In this document: one piece after another, positions 41,817 through 49,640 of the stretch
How positions within the stretch are numbered: the first letter of the stretch is position 1
Layout: each line of letters begins with the position of its first letter
Origin: Gammaproteobacteria bacterium
GTDB lineage: Bacteria; Pseudomonadota; Gammaproteobacteria; JADZEE01
Direction of reading: 5' to 3'
Assembly (NCBI GenBank): GCA_020850735.1
Contig: JADZEE010000005.1
Coordinates: 1-51,077, forward strand
DNA: 51,077 nt
Program-made: the position numbers and the translations under genes
The notes under the pieces: model-generated
The model's database searches: none
Told to the model about the DNA's origin: nothing
What the model saw: the letters and a program-made list of their open reading frames with translations, nothing else

Positions 41817-42935
41817 TCAGAGGCTTAGCGCGGCCTGCTGGCGGTGCAGAAACCAGCGCTCGGTAACCACCCGCCGGGTGAACCAGCGGGTGCCGAGCAG
41901 ATAGCGCCCGAGCGCCTGACGCAGGCGCGACGGAGGTGGCGGCACGACGTCCCGCGCCGCGCGCCTGCCGAAGCGGGCTTCCATCGCGCTGACGTAGGGG
42001 GCGAGCCGGGCCGGGCGGACATCGTCACGCGCCGCGCGGATCACCCGCGCCGCCAGCAGCGCCGACTCGACCGCCGGCCGGATGCCCTCGCCGCTGCGCG
42101 TGTAGGCGAGTCCGGCGGCATCGCCGACGAGCACGATCCCGTCGCCAATCAGCGGGCGGGGGGCGTGGTCGTAGAGCAGGTAGGCATGGCCTTTGAAGCG
42201 CACCGGTGTGTCCGCGGGCAGCACGCCGTCACGAACCAGCCGGGCACGGAATGCCTCTACGTGTGCGCCGAGGCGATGTGGATCCTCGCGCCCGAGCCCG
42301 ACGTTGAGCCACTCGCCCTTGCGAAATACCCAGCCGTAACCCTTCAGATCCGCGCAGAAGTACAGGCGCGGCTCGGTGCCGCGCACCGGGCAGCGCGCCT
42401 GCTGCGCCGGGCTGAGTTCGAATTCGATCTCCTGCGCGGCAACCACCGTTTCGCCGCGTCCCTCGCCGAGCATGCGTGCCACCGGGCAGTAATGTCCGCC
42501 GGCACCGACCACCAGCGGCGTGCGCAACGTATCGTTGACTATCCAGTCCGCGCCGTCGCGGCACAGCTTCGCGAGCGGCGCCCCGGTGTACAGCTCGGCG
42601 CCGCAGCGCCCGAGCAGGTAGGCGTCGAATTCAGACCGGCGGATACCGAAGCTCACCGGCTCGGCGCCGTGATCGCTGGCGAGCTCACCGGCGCCGATGA
42701 CGCCGACGCGAAAGCCGTTTATCGGTTGCAGCACGCGTCCGTCGCGGCGGTAGTCCTGCACATCGAGCGCGAGCTCGCGCACCACTGCCGGCGTGATCCA
42801 CCCGGCGCAGGTCTTGTCGCGCGGGAAGTGCCGGCGGTCGAGCACGCTCACTGCGAGGCCGCTGCCCCGCAATGCCCAGGCCAGCGTCGAACCGGCCGGC
42901 CCGCCGCCGACGATTACGACATCGCGTCGTTCCAC
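41817..42935 (-). CDS. FAD-dependent reductase, geranylgeranyl reductase family
   Basis: 372 residues. The N-terminal FAD-binding motif is VVIVGGGPAGSTLAWALR (GxGxxG), with DKTCAGWI and a second nucleotide motif GIVLVGDAAGLAYTRSGEGI, which is diagnostic for the FixC/geranylgeranyl reductase class (COG0644). These enzymes saturate isoprenoid chains or work in electron transfer; the substrate here is not known. Start is GTG 42935 (VERRDVVIVGGG); the nearby ATG at 42958 is in another frame. The cfa stop lies 19 bases upstream, so the two are probably co-transcribed and may act on membrane lipids or quinones (inference). Confidence 0.88.
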   Translation of the reverse strand: MERRDVVIVGGGPAGSTLAWALRGSGLAVSVLDRRHFPRDKTCAGWITPAVVRELALDVQDYRRDGRVLQPINGFRVGVIGAGELASDHGAEPVSFGIRRSEFDAYLLGRCGAELYTGAPLAKLCRDGADWIVNDTLRTPLVVGAGGHYCPVARMLGEGRGETVVAAQEIEFELSPAQQARCPVRGTEPRLYFCADLKGYGWVFRKGEWLNVGLGREDPHRLGAHVEAFRARLVRDGVLPADTPVRFKGHAYLLYDHAPRPLIGDGIVLVGDAAGLAYTRSGEGIRPAVESALLAARVIRAARDDVRPARLAPYVSAMEARFGRRAARDVVPPPPSRLRQALGRYLLGTRWFTRRVVTERWFLHRQQAALSL

Positions 42936-42954
42936 GCCGTGCCCTGCAGTGCTC

Positions 42955-44220
42955 TCATGTGTAGATGTCGCGACGCGAACGCGGAATTGCGTCGTTGCGC
43001 TCGCGCGCGAACAAGACCTGGAACAGCTGCAGCGAGCCGGCCGCGAACGCGGCAATCGAGCCCGCCAGATACAATCGCCACGCGCGCACGAAAGCCTCGT
43101 CATACAACACGCGCAAGCGATCAGTCTCGGTTTCGAAGCGCTCGCTCCAGTCCTCCAGGGTGCGCACGTAGTGCAACCGCAGGTTTTCGACGTCGAGAAT
43201 GGAGAATGCGAACGGCTCGAACACGCCCATCATCTCGCGCAAACTCGGCGGGTAGGCACCCGGGAAGATCCGCCGTTCGATCCACGCGTTCATGTTGCCA
43301 GGCTGGTTGCGACCGATCGAGTGCAACAGCCCCAGCCCCCGTGGCCCGAGGCAGCGATCGATCACGGCGCCGAGCTCGCGGTAGTGCGATACGCCGACGT
43401 GTTCGAGCATGCCGATGGACACGAACGCGTCGTACTCGCCGCGAATGTTGCGGTAGTCGTCCTCGACGAATTCGACGCGATCGTCGAGCCGGCTCGCCCG
43501 CGCCCATTCACGCGCATGCCGCACCTGTTCCCGCGAGATGTTGAAGGCCCGTACGCTGACACCGTAATGGCGCGCCATGTGCAGCGCGAATCCACCCCAG
43601 CCGCAACCCGCCTCGACCACGCGCTGGCCGGGTCGGAGCCGCAGCTTGCGGCACACGAGATCCATTTTCGCCCGCTGCGCCTGCTCGAGCGACAGTGGCT
43701 CCTCGGGGTAATACGCGCAGGTGTACTGCATGGCCTCGCGATCGAGCCACAGGCGGTAGAACGCGTTGCCGAGATCGTAGTGGTGGTGAATGTTGTCGCG
43801 AGCCGCATGCGGCTTTGTCGAGCGTGGCGCCTGATCGCGCCAGATCCGCCACCACAGCGACTCGCGCTCGCGGCGGCCCTCGACGATCGCGGCCGTGATG
43901 GCTTCAAGGCACGCGCGCAAATCGCCATCGACCTCGACCCGGCCGGCGCTGTACATGTCGCCGAAGTGCAGCAGCGGATTGACGAGCAGCCGCAACAAGG
44001 CTCCCCGATCGAGAATGCGCACGCGCGCAAGCGGCGCGCGGCGCGAACCCGGTTCTTCGGTTCCGTCCCAGAGCGCGACGGCGAAGGGCGGCTGCTTCAG
44101 CGGCGCGACCAGCAGGCGCAACAGCCAGCGATCGAACATCGTCGCGCCGCCCGCCGGCTCGCGCTCGAAATCGCGCGGTAGCCCCGCCAGCTTGATGACT
44201 CGTTCCGTCTGCCTGTTCAT
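42955..44220 (-). CDS. cfa: Cyclopropane-fatty-acyl-phospholipid synthase
   Basis: Transfers a methylene from S-adenosylmethionine to unsaturated membrane lipids. Residues up to about 140 form the lipid-binding N-domain (LLHFGDMYSAGRVEVDGDLR). The catalytic domain has HHHYDLGNAFYRLWLDREAM, YTCAYYPEEPLSLEQAQRAK, SAM motif EAGCGWGGFALHMARHYG, EFVEDDYRNIRGEYDAFVSI, GMLEHVG and WIERRIFPGAYPPSLREM. Length is 421 residues (E. coli 382). Start chosen at MNRQTERVIKL (44220); M50 of the longer frame is possible. It lies upstream of the FAD reductase gene. The CFA-synthase group also includes other lipid methyltransferases, so the exact lipid product is not certain. Confidence 0.9.
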   Translation of the reverse strand: MNRQTERVIKLAGLPRDFEREPAGGATMFDRWLLRLLVAPLKQPPFAVALWDGTEEPGSRRAPLARVRILDRGALLRLLVNPLLHFGDMYSAGRVEVDGDLRACLEAITAAIVEGRRERESLWWRIWRDQAPRSTKPHAARDNIHHHYDLGNAFYRLWLDREAMQYTCAYYPEEPLSLEQAQRAKMDLVCRKLRLRPGQRVVEAGCGWGGFALHMARHYGVSVRAFNISREQVRHAREWARASRLDDRVEFVEDDYRNIRGEYDAFVSIGMLEHVGVSHYRELGAVIDRCLGPRGLGLLHSIGRNQPGNMNAWIERRIFPGAYPPSLREMMGVFEPFAFSILDVENLRLHYVRTLEDWSERFETETDRLRVLYDEAFVRAWRLYLAGSIAAFAAGSLQLFQVLFARERNDAIPRSRRDIYT

Positions 44221-44336
44221 CGCCGGAACCTGTACCGACCCGGGATCCCTCACACCGTCGTGGCCGGTCGATCGTAGCCAAATCACCGCGCGGCTGCGAC
44301 CGGGGCGCGCTGATCCGGGTCAGGATCGCGCGTTCA

Positions 44337-44519
44337 GAGCTTGCGAAACATTCGCCCGCCGTAGCGAGACGGCTTCTGGGCGTTCCTGGCAAGGCGCGGG
44401 GGGTGCACAAAATCGCGCGCGTAGCGCGGGCCCTACGTAAACGATTTTTGGGGCCCCCGCAACGCGGCAAGGGGGTCCAGGAGCCGTCGCAGCAGGCGCG
44501 GTGATGGTTTTACAAGCTC
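44337..44519 (-). mobile_element. MITE-like element, copy 2 (183 bp)
   Basis: On the minus strand it starts GAGCTTGTAAAACC and ends GTTTCGCAAGCTC, matching copy 1 at 10499-10678 along its whole length (shared blocks include GCTACGCGCGCGATTTTGTG and GTCTCGCTACGGCGGGCG). On the minus strand it begins at the base right after the TGA stop of the cyclase-family gene, just as copy 1 follows the spoT stop. It lies between that gene and cfa. Confidence 0.82.
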
Positions 44520-45353
44520 TCAGCGCTCTGGCGGCAAGATGGCGAACACCCGCGCCGGGAAACCGGTACCGCCGAGGGGCCTGGGGAAGGCCGCCACCAC
44601 CACGGCGCCGTACTCCGGCACGCGGTCCAGGTTGGCCAGCATCTCGATCTGCCAGCGGTCTCGGCCCAGTACATACGCTTCGAGCCCGTAGTCGCCCGCG
44701 CTGGTCGCGGTGCCCGGGTCGGTGTCGGTGGGCTCGTGGCCGATGGCGCTCACGGCACGCTCCTCGATCAGGTAGACGAGCGCCGCGCGGCTCCAGCCGG
44801 GATAGTGGGCGACGCCCGCGGCGTCGGCGTTGCGCATGCGCGCCGGGTCGGGCCAGCGCTTCGACCAGTCGCTGCGCATGGCCACGAACGCCCCGGCGGG
44901 CACCGGGCCATGGCGCCGTTCCCATGCCAGCACGTCCGCGCGCCGGAGCCGATAGTCGGAGTCGGCCGCGACCTTGCCGCTCACGTCGATCACCACCAGC
45001 GGCAGCAGCATCTCCGTCACCGGGATCTCGTCGACGGTACGCGCGCCCGGCACGAAGTGTGCCGGCGCATCCACGTGCGTGCCCCACTGCCCGGGCAGAC
45101 AATGGCGCCAGGTACGGAAACCGTGACCGCGCGTACCCGCGCCCGGCGCGTAGTCGTAGATGAGCTCACGCCGTTCGGGCTCGAAACCGGACCAGTGCGG
45201 GATCCCCGGTTCGAAGCCGTGGGTGAGATCCACGAACGACCGCGCGCGGAGCTCGGCCAGCTGCGGCCACAGGCTCGGCGACTCGTCCGCGGCGACACCG
45301 GCCCCGCAGCAGCCGGCGAGCACGAAGGCGGCAACCACGGCGCGTTTGTGCAT
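44520..45353 (-). CDS. Exported cyclase-family hydrolase (kynurenine formamidase-like)
   Basis: 277 residues of the Cyclase fold (PF04199), metal-dependent hydrolases that include kynurenine formamidase. The metal-binding motif is GTHVDAPAHF (H-x-D-x3-H). FVDLTHGFEPGIPHW at about residue 40 and GHEPTDTDPG are family segments. The N-terminus has a signal with a lipobox-like LAGC (AAFVLAGCCGAG), so the enzyme is probably exported and possibly lipid-anchored, unlike the cytosolic KynB. Substrate unknown. A MITE-like element begins immediately after the stop codon. It is divergent from the dihydropteroate synthase-like gene. Confidence 0.88.
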   Translation of the reverse strand: MHKRAVVAAFVLAGCCGAGVAADESPSLWPQLAELRARSFVDLTHGFEPGIPHWSGFEPERRELIYDYAPGAGTRGHGFRTWRHCLPGQWGTHVDAPAHFVPGARTVDEIPVTEMLLPLVVIDVSGKVAADSDYRLRRADVLAWERRHGPVPAGAFVAMRSDWSKRWPDPARMRNADAAGVAHYPGWSRAALVYLIEERAVSAIGHEPTDTDPGTATSAGDYGLEAYVLGRDRWQIEMLANLDRVPEYGAVVVAAFPRPLGGTGFPARVFAILPPER

Positions 45354-45456
45354 ACGTTCTCCCTCGCGCCCGCGGGCGGACGCAGTGTTGGTCTTTTCCC
45401 GGCGTCCATCTTAGTATCGCCCGGATTCCCGTTCGCGCCATGCGGCGCACCAGCCC

Positions 45457-46875
45457 ATGTCCGAGCACATCGTATTTGTCACCGGCAAGCTCGCCGAGCC
45501 GATCCTCGCCCGCGTCCTGCGCGAGATGGCGCCGGCGCAGTTCAGCTACGAGATCCGCCAGCTCGGGATCTCCGTGGCAGCGCTCATGACCGTCGATTTC
45601 ATCCGCCGTCGCCTCGGCGCGCTGGCCGGCGTCGATCGCGTGCTCGTGCCGGGCCGTTGCCGCGGCGATCTGGACGTGCTCACCCGCGAGCTCGGCGTAC
45701 CATTCGCGCGCGGCCCGGCGGAGCTCAAGGATCTGCCGGCGTACTTGGGCGGCGCGGCGCGCACGCACGATCTGTCCCGTCATGACGTGCTCATCTTCGC
45801 GGAGATCGTCGATGCCCCGCAGCTCGGTGTGGACGCGATCCTGGCGCGCGCGGCAGGCTACCGCGCCGACGGCGCGGACGTCATCGATCTCGGCTGCCTG
45901 CCCGACACGCCCTTTCCACATCTCACCGAAGCGGTGCATGCGCTCAAGCGCGAGGGCTACGCGGTCAGCGTGGACTCACTGGAGGCGACGGATCTGCTCG
46001 CCGGCGGCCGTGCCGGCGCGGATTATCTGCTCAGCCTGACCGAGGACACGCTGTGGATCGCCGACGAGGTCGCGGCGACGGCCGTGCTGATCGGCCGCAG
46101 CCCGCAGGACGAGGCCTCGCTGGACCGCGCGATCGACGGCATGCGGGCGCGCGGGCGGGCGTTTTTCGCCGATGCGATACTGGACCCGGTACACATGGGA
46201 TTCACGGCGTCCGTCGCCCGCTACGAACGGCTGCGCAGGCGCCACCCCGAAGCGGCGATCCTGATGGGCACGGGCAACCTGACCGAGCTGACCCACGCCG
46301 ACACGGCCGGGATCACGGCCTTGCTGATGGGCATCGTCTCCGAGCTCGGCATCGGTGCGATCCTGACCACGCAGGTCAGCCCGCACTGCCGGCGGGCCGT
46401 GAAGGAGGCTGATCTCGCCCGGCGCATCATGTATGCCGCGCGCGCGGACCACTCACCGCCGCAGCACGTCGACGACGGCCTGATCGCCCTGCACGAACGC
46501 CACCCCTGGACCTGGACCGCGGCCGAGGTCGCCGAGCAGACCCGTGCCGTGCGTGACGCGAACTACCGCATCCAGGTCACCCCGGAAGGCGTGCACCTTT
46601 ACAACCGCGACGGGCACTACACGGCGACCGATCCCTACGCGCTGTTCCCGCGGCTGCGGGTCGACGGCGACCACGGCCATGCCTTCTACCTCGGCCTGGA
46701 GCTCGCCCGCGCCCAGATTGCCTGGCAGCTCGGCAAACGCTACAGCCAGGACGAGGAGCTGGACTGGGGCTGCGCCGTGGATCGCCCCGAACCGGTGCTC
46801 GAGGTCTTCGCACCCGCACGCACGACGCTGCACGCCCGCCGCGCCGCGCGCAAGAGACGGCGCAAGGGCGACTGA
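45457..46875 (+). CDS. Dihydropteroate synthase-like protein (tetrahydromethanopterin-associated type)
   Basis: 472 residues. The N-terminal ~130 residues are the DUF6513-type region (IVFVTGKLAEPILARVLREM). The middle is a dihydropteroate synthase-like TIM barrel (about 130-345: GADVIDLGCLPDTPFPHLTE, GYAVSVDSLEATDLLAGGRA, ILMGTGNLTELTHADTAG). The C-terminus has a DUF4346-like segment (HAFYLGLELARAQIAWQLGK ... RYSQDEELDWG). This architecture occurs in methanogens and in methylotrophic or other proteobacteria with a tetrahydromethanopterin-linked C1 pathway; its exact reaction is unsettled. No other gene of that pathway is in the window. Start at ATG 45457. Confidence 0.82.
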   Translation: MSEHIVFVTGKLAEPILARVLREMAPAQFSYEIRQLGISVAALMTVDFIRRRLGALAGVDRVLVPGRCRGDLDVLTRELGVPFARGPAELKDLPAYLGGAARTHDLSRHDVLIFAEIVDAPQLGVDAILARAAGYRADGADVIDLGCLPDTPFPHLTEAVHALKREGYAVSVDSLEATDLLAGGRAGADYLLSLTEDTLWIADEVAATAVLIGRSPQDEASLDRAIDGMRARGRAFFADAILDPVHMGFTASVARYERLRRRHPEAAILMGTGNLTELTHADTAGITALLMGIVSELGIGAILTTQVSPHCRRAVKEADLARRIMYAARADHSPPQHVDDGLIALHERHPWTWTAAEVAEQTRAVRDANYRIQVTPEGVHLYNRDGHYTATDPYALFPRLRVDGDHGHAFYLGLELARAQIAWQLGKRYSQDEELDWGCAVDRPEPVLEVFAPARTTLHARRAARKRRRKGD

Positions 46876-46964
46876 GCGAGGACCGCCCGCGTGCGCAGGC
46901 GTTGCGCGCGTGCCCGCAAAAACGGGGAAAGGGGATCTCGGTCCGCGGCACCGGGTTCGCTGCG

Positions 46965-47003
46965 GGCGGCCGCCCCCGCGCACCCGCCGCGGGGACGGCC
47001 GCC
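46965..47003. terminator. Long GC hairpin between convergent genes
   Basis: GGCGGCCG-C-CCCCGCG, a 7-base loop CACCCGC, then CGCGGGG-A-CGGCCGCC: 15 paired bases with one internal mismatch. It lies between the stop codons of two convergent genes (46875 and 47088). No U-tract. Probably a bidirectional transcription barrier or mRNA 3'-end protector. Confidence 0.6.
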
Positions 47004-47087
47004 ATCACCCCGCCCCTGCCGGGACGGTTCGAATCCATCGGCGTCAGCAGGCCGGTGCGTGCGCGGCTGACGCCGGTGGAGCGCGGT

Positions 47088-48128
47088 TCAGCGCCGGGAC
47101 CGACGGCGCGCCCAGCCCAGCCCGGCCAGGCCGATACCCAGCAGCGTGAGCGCCGCCGGCTCGGGTGCTGCCCGTTCCGGCAGCGCCAGCGCTTCCAGAC
47201 CGTCGACGTTGTAGGGATCGCCGAAGTGGCTCGCGGTCCAGCCGTTGGTCCACAAGTGTCCGCCGTGGTCCAGGTAGCTCATGCCGGTGCCGACCACCCA
47301 GTGGTACACCGCGTCGCCGAAATAGGGCGCCGCACCGGGCAGAAGGATCGGCCACAGGCTGAACAGGATCTCGTCGCCGGCGTCGAGCACGCCGGCGGTG
47401 CCCACGTCCATCACCATCAACGCGTCCAGATCGAGGAAGTCCTGCAGGTTCGCGAGCATGGAATCGAGACCGGCCAGATCTCCCAGCAGCGCCGCCCACG
47501 GTATATAGGTAGTGCCGTCCGCGTTGAACACCGCGGTGCCGCCGGGATCGCCGAACAGCGAAAAGCGATCCGCGTCGGAATCCGTGACCAGCGGCCCTTC
47601 CGGGCCCCAGATCTCCAGACCGTCGAGGTTGATCACCGGGGTCATGGCATCGACCATGGGTGCCAGCGCCCAGGGCGCGATCAGCCCGCCGGTCGTCTCG
47701 TACCAGACCGCTACGCCAGCGACGTCCGTGCCCGCCACGGTGCGCAGCGAAAACGCCGCCGCGGTCAGATTGTGGCTGACGTCGAAAAACAGCGCGTCGC
47801 CGTGATTGGCGATGGCATCCACGTCGCCGTCGCCACCGTAATCGATGCCGTCCGCCGTTCCGCCGGCACCATCCCACAGCACCACTTGTTCCGGATCGGC
47901 GACGCCCGCCGCGTCACGGTCGGCCTCGTGGCTGAACTCCTTGCCGGGATGGGGATCGGGCGGCGCGGGGATCGCGGTGGTGGGAACCGGCAGGATGGTT
48001 ACCGACGGCATCCAGGGGGTGGCCAGCGCACTGCTGCTGCCTGCCAGGAGCGCGAGGGCAATACTGCTGGCCAACAGGCAGCGCGTTTCCGGTCCGCTGC
48101 CCCGCAACCGATTCGCGCGAAGTCGCAT
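47088..48128 (-). CDS. PEP-CTERM exported protein
   Basis: 346 residues. Signal peptide (cleavage near residue 37 after SSALA). The C-terminus is a PEP-CTERM anchor: PEPAALTLLGIGLAGLGW followed by ARRRSRR, which is recognised by exosortase (EpsH/XrtA-type) for surface delivery. The body is glycine- and aspartate-rich and beta-strand-like, with no enzyme motif. Start at ATG 48128 follows GAGGTGA. No exosortase or exopolysaccharide gene is in the window. A sigma-54-type promoter lies upstream. Confidence 0.9.
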   Translation of the reverse strand: MRLRANRLRGSGPETRCLLASSIALALLAGSSSALATPWMPSVTILPVPTTAIPAPPDPHPGKEFSHEADRDAAGVADPEQVVLWDGAGGTADGIDYGGDGDVDAIANHGDALFFDVSHNLTAAAFSLRTVAGTDVAGVAVWYETTGGLIAPWALAPMVDAMTPVINLDGLEIWGPEGPLVTDSDADRFSLFGDPGGTAVFNADGTTYIPWAALLGDLAGLDSMLANLQDFLDLDALMVMDVGTAGVLDAGDEILFSLWPILLPGAAPYFGDAVYHWVVGTGMSYLDHGGHLWTNGWTASHFGDPYNVDGLEALALPERAAPEPAALTLLGIGLAGLGWARRRSRR

Positions 48129-48190
48129 AATCAGTCACCTCGTTACAGCTTGCGTCTGTCCCATTGCGGGAAAGACCGCCTGATCGCTCA

Positions 48191-48206
48191 CGCAAGCATC
48201 GCGCCA
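48191..48206 (-). promoter_or_regulatory. Sigma-54-type promoter of the PEP-CTERM gene
   Basis: On the minus strand, TGGCGCGATGCTTGCG has the GG and GC elements 12 bases apart, as in the consensus TGGCACG-N4-TTGCW (one R-for-A change in the -24 part). The predicted start site is about 52 bases before the ATG. PEP-CTERM genes are often linked to the PrsK/PrsR sigma-54 regulatory pair, which makes the site plausible. Confidence 0.65.
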
Positions 48207-48244
48207 GTGCCGAAAACTGCATATTCTTCGATAACTTGCGTCAA

Positions 48245-48259
48245 GCCGGAGCATCCGGC
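48245..48259. promoter_or_regulatory. Palindromes upstream of the sigma-54 promoter
   Basis: GCCGGA-GCA-TCCGGC is perfect. Another inverted repeat, TCTGG-TACT-CCAGA, lies at 48292-48305. Both are 40-110 bases upstream of the sigma-54 site, where enhancer-binding proteins usually bind. Confidence 0.45.
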
Positions 48260-48423
48260 GACGAACTGGAATGTAAAAAACTTTGACGAACTCTGGTACT
48301 CCAGAACCGGGCCGCGCCCGCCCCCGACGCGCCGATACAGCGCCAGGCCTTTGAATTACAAAGACTAAACGCCGGCGCGCCGACCCGGTACCGAGTGTAA
48401 AATCCGCGTTCCCGCAACCCTGC

Positions 48424-48460
48424 CCGCCGGCGCCCGGCCGGCGAGCGCGCCGGCCGGCGG
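48424..48460 (-). terminator. Hairpin after the Gfo/Idh/MocA gene
   Basis: CCGCCGGC and GCCGGCGG can pair as an 8-bp stem across the bases immediately after the oxidoreductase stop, with further CGGC/GCCG complementarity inside. No U-tract. The remainder of 48260-48423 shows no gene. Confidence 0.5.
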
Positions 48461-49459
48461 CTAGGCGTTCGGCTGCACGGGCAGCCCGGCCGCGAGCGAT
48501 CGTTCACAGGCCTCGAGCACCGCGACCACGCGGTAGCCGTCCTCGACGTCCGACAGCGGCGGGCGCCGGGAGACGACGCAGTCGAGGAAGTGCCTGCATT
48601 CGAGCGCGAGCGGCTCGGCGCTCGCGTAGGCGATGGGAATGGCCTCGGCCCGGTTGATGCTCGGCACCTCGCCGGTCCACTCGACCTCGTGCGGGAACAG
48701 CAGCAGTTTCTTCGGGCCCGGCAACACGTCGTCGAACACGATCATGCCGCCCTCGCCCACCACCACCAGGCGCTGATCCTTGTACGGATGGACCCAGGAG
48801 GCGAAAACGTGTGCCTGCAGTCCGCCGGCAAAGGTGAAATGCGCGAGCAGCGTGTCCGCGACGCCGGGATGTACGGATGGCCCGCCGCTCGCCATCACCC
48901 GCACCGGCAGCGCCTGCGCCAGAGCGAGGATCATGGACAGATCGTGGGGAACGAAATCCCACAGGGCGTCGTCGCCGTTCGCCTGGCTGCGGAAATTGAG
49001 CCGGTGCGAGTACAGATAGCGCAGCGCGCCGATTCCGCCGGCGCCCACGTGCTCGCGCAGGGCGACGAAGGCGGGATGATAGAGCAGCAGATGACCCACC
49101 ATGACCACACCGCGGCCGGCGGCCGCCAGACGCCGCAGATCCCCGGCCTCCGCGAGATCCATGCTGAGCGGCTTTTCCACGAACACGGACTTGCCGGCTT
49201 CGAGTACGCGCCGCGCGAGCGCGCCGTGACTGCGCGACGGTGTCGCGATGGCCACCGCATCGACGGAGCCGTCGGCGAGCAGCGCGTCGAGATCGTGGTA
49301 GACGGCGGTCCCGGGATAGCGCGCGGCGAGCGGGGCGGTCAGCGCCGGCGCGCTGTCGCACAGGGCGGCGAGCGCGCCGAGCTCGGCGAAATTGCGCACC
49401 AGGTTGCGGCCCCAGCGGCCGGTCCCGAGCACGGCGATGCGGGCGGTGGCAACGCTCAC
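48461..49459 (-). CDS. Gfo/Idh/MocA family NAD(P)-dependent oxidoreductase
   Basis: 332 residues. Rossmann motif AVLGTGRWGRNLVRNF at residues 9-24, IATPSRSH, and VEKPLSMDLAEA with the EKP catalytic lysine. The second half is the alpha/beta C-domain (GHLLLYHPAFVALREHVG; WDFVPHDLSMIL; YKDQRLVVVGEGGMIVFDD). Resembles sugar dehydrogenases such as UDP-GlcNAcA 3-dehydrogenases of surface polysaccharide pathways, but substrate cannot be fixed. Start is a GTG (49457-49459). Single-gene unit, divergent from the MoeB gene. Confidence 0.9.
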   Translation of the reverse strand: MSVATARIAVLGTGRWGRNLVRNFAELGALAALCDSAPALTAPLAARYPGTAVYHDLDALLADGSVDAVAIATPSRSHGALARRVLEAGKSVFVEKPLSMDLAEAGDLRRLAAAGRGVVMVGHLLLYHPAFVALREHVGAGGIGALRYLYSHRLNFRSQANGDDALWDFVPHDLSMILALAQALPVRVMASGGPSVHPGVADTLLAHFTFAGGLQAHVFASWVHPYKDQRLVVVGEGGMIVFDDVLPGPKKLLLFPHEVEWTGEVPSINRAEAIPIAYASAEPLALECRHFLDCVVSRRPPLSDVEDGYRVVAVLEACERSLAAGLPVQPNA

Positions 49460-49536
49460 CGGTCGCGGCCGACCGCCGAGGCGGCCGCCCGCGCGGCGCG
49501 TGAATGCAGGCTGGGAGCGTTCATCGGGCGGTCGCG

Positions 49537-49542
49537 ATTATA
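49537..49542 (-). promoter_or_regulatory. Candidate -10 box for the Gfo/Idh/MocA gene
   Basis: TATAAT on the minus strand (within TATATAAT), about 78 bases before the GTG start. A good -35 is not seen. Confidence 0.4.
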
Positions 49543-49557
49543 TAACGTCGTGGCGGG

Positions 49558-49587
49558 CCGACAGCGGCGCGGCGCGCGGCCTATAAT
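49558..49587 (+). promoter_or_regulatory. Promoter of the rhodanese-MoeB gene
   Basis: CCGACA (49558-49563), an 18-base spacer and a perfect TATAAT (49582-49587) on the plus strand. The predicted start is about 45 bases before the ATG at 49641. Confidence 0.6.
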
Positions 49588-49640
49588 CGGCGCTGCGGCC
49601 GCACCGGACTCCCCGCGCGCGGCCAGGATCGCCACAGGAC

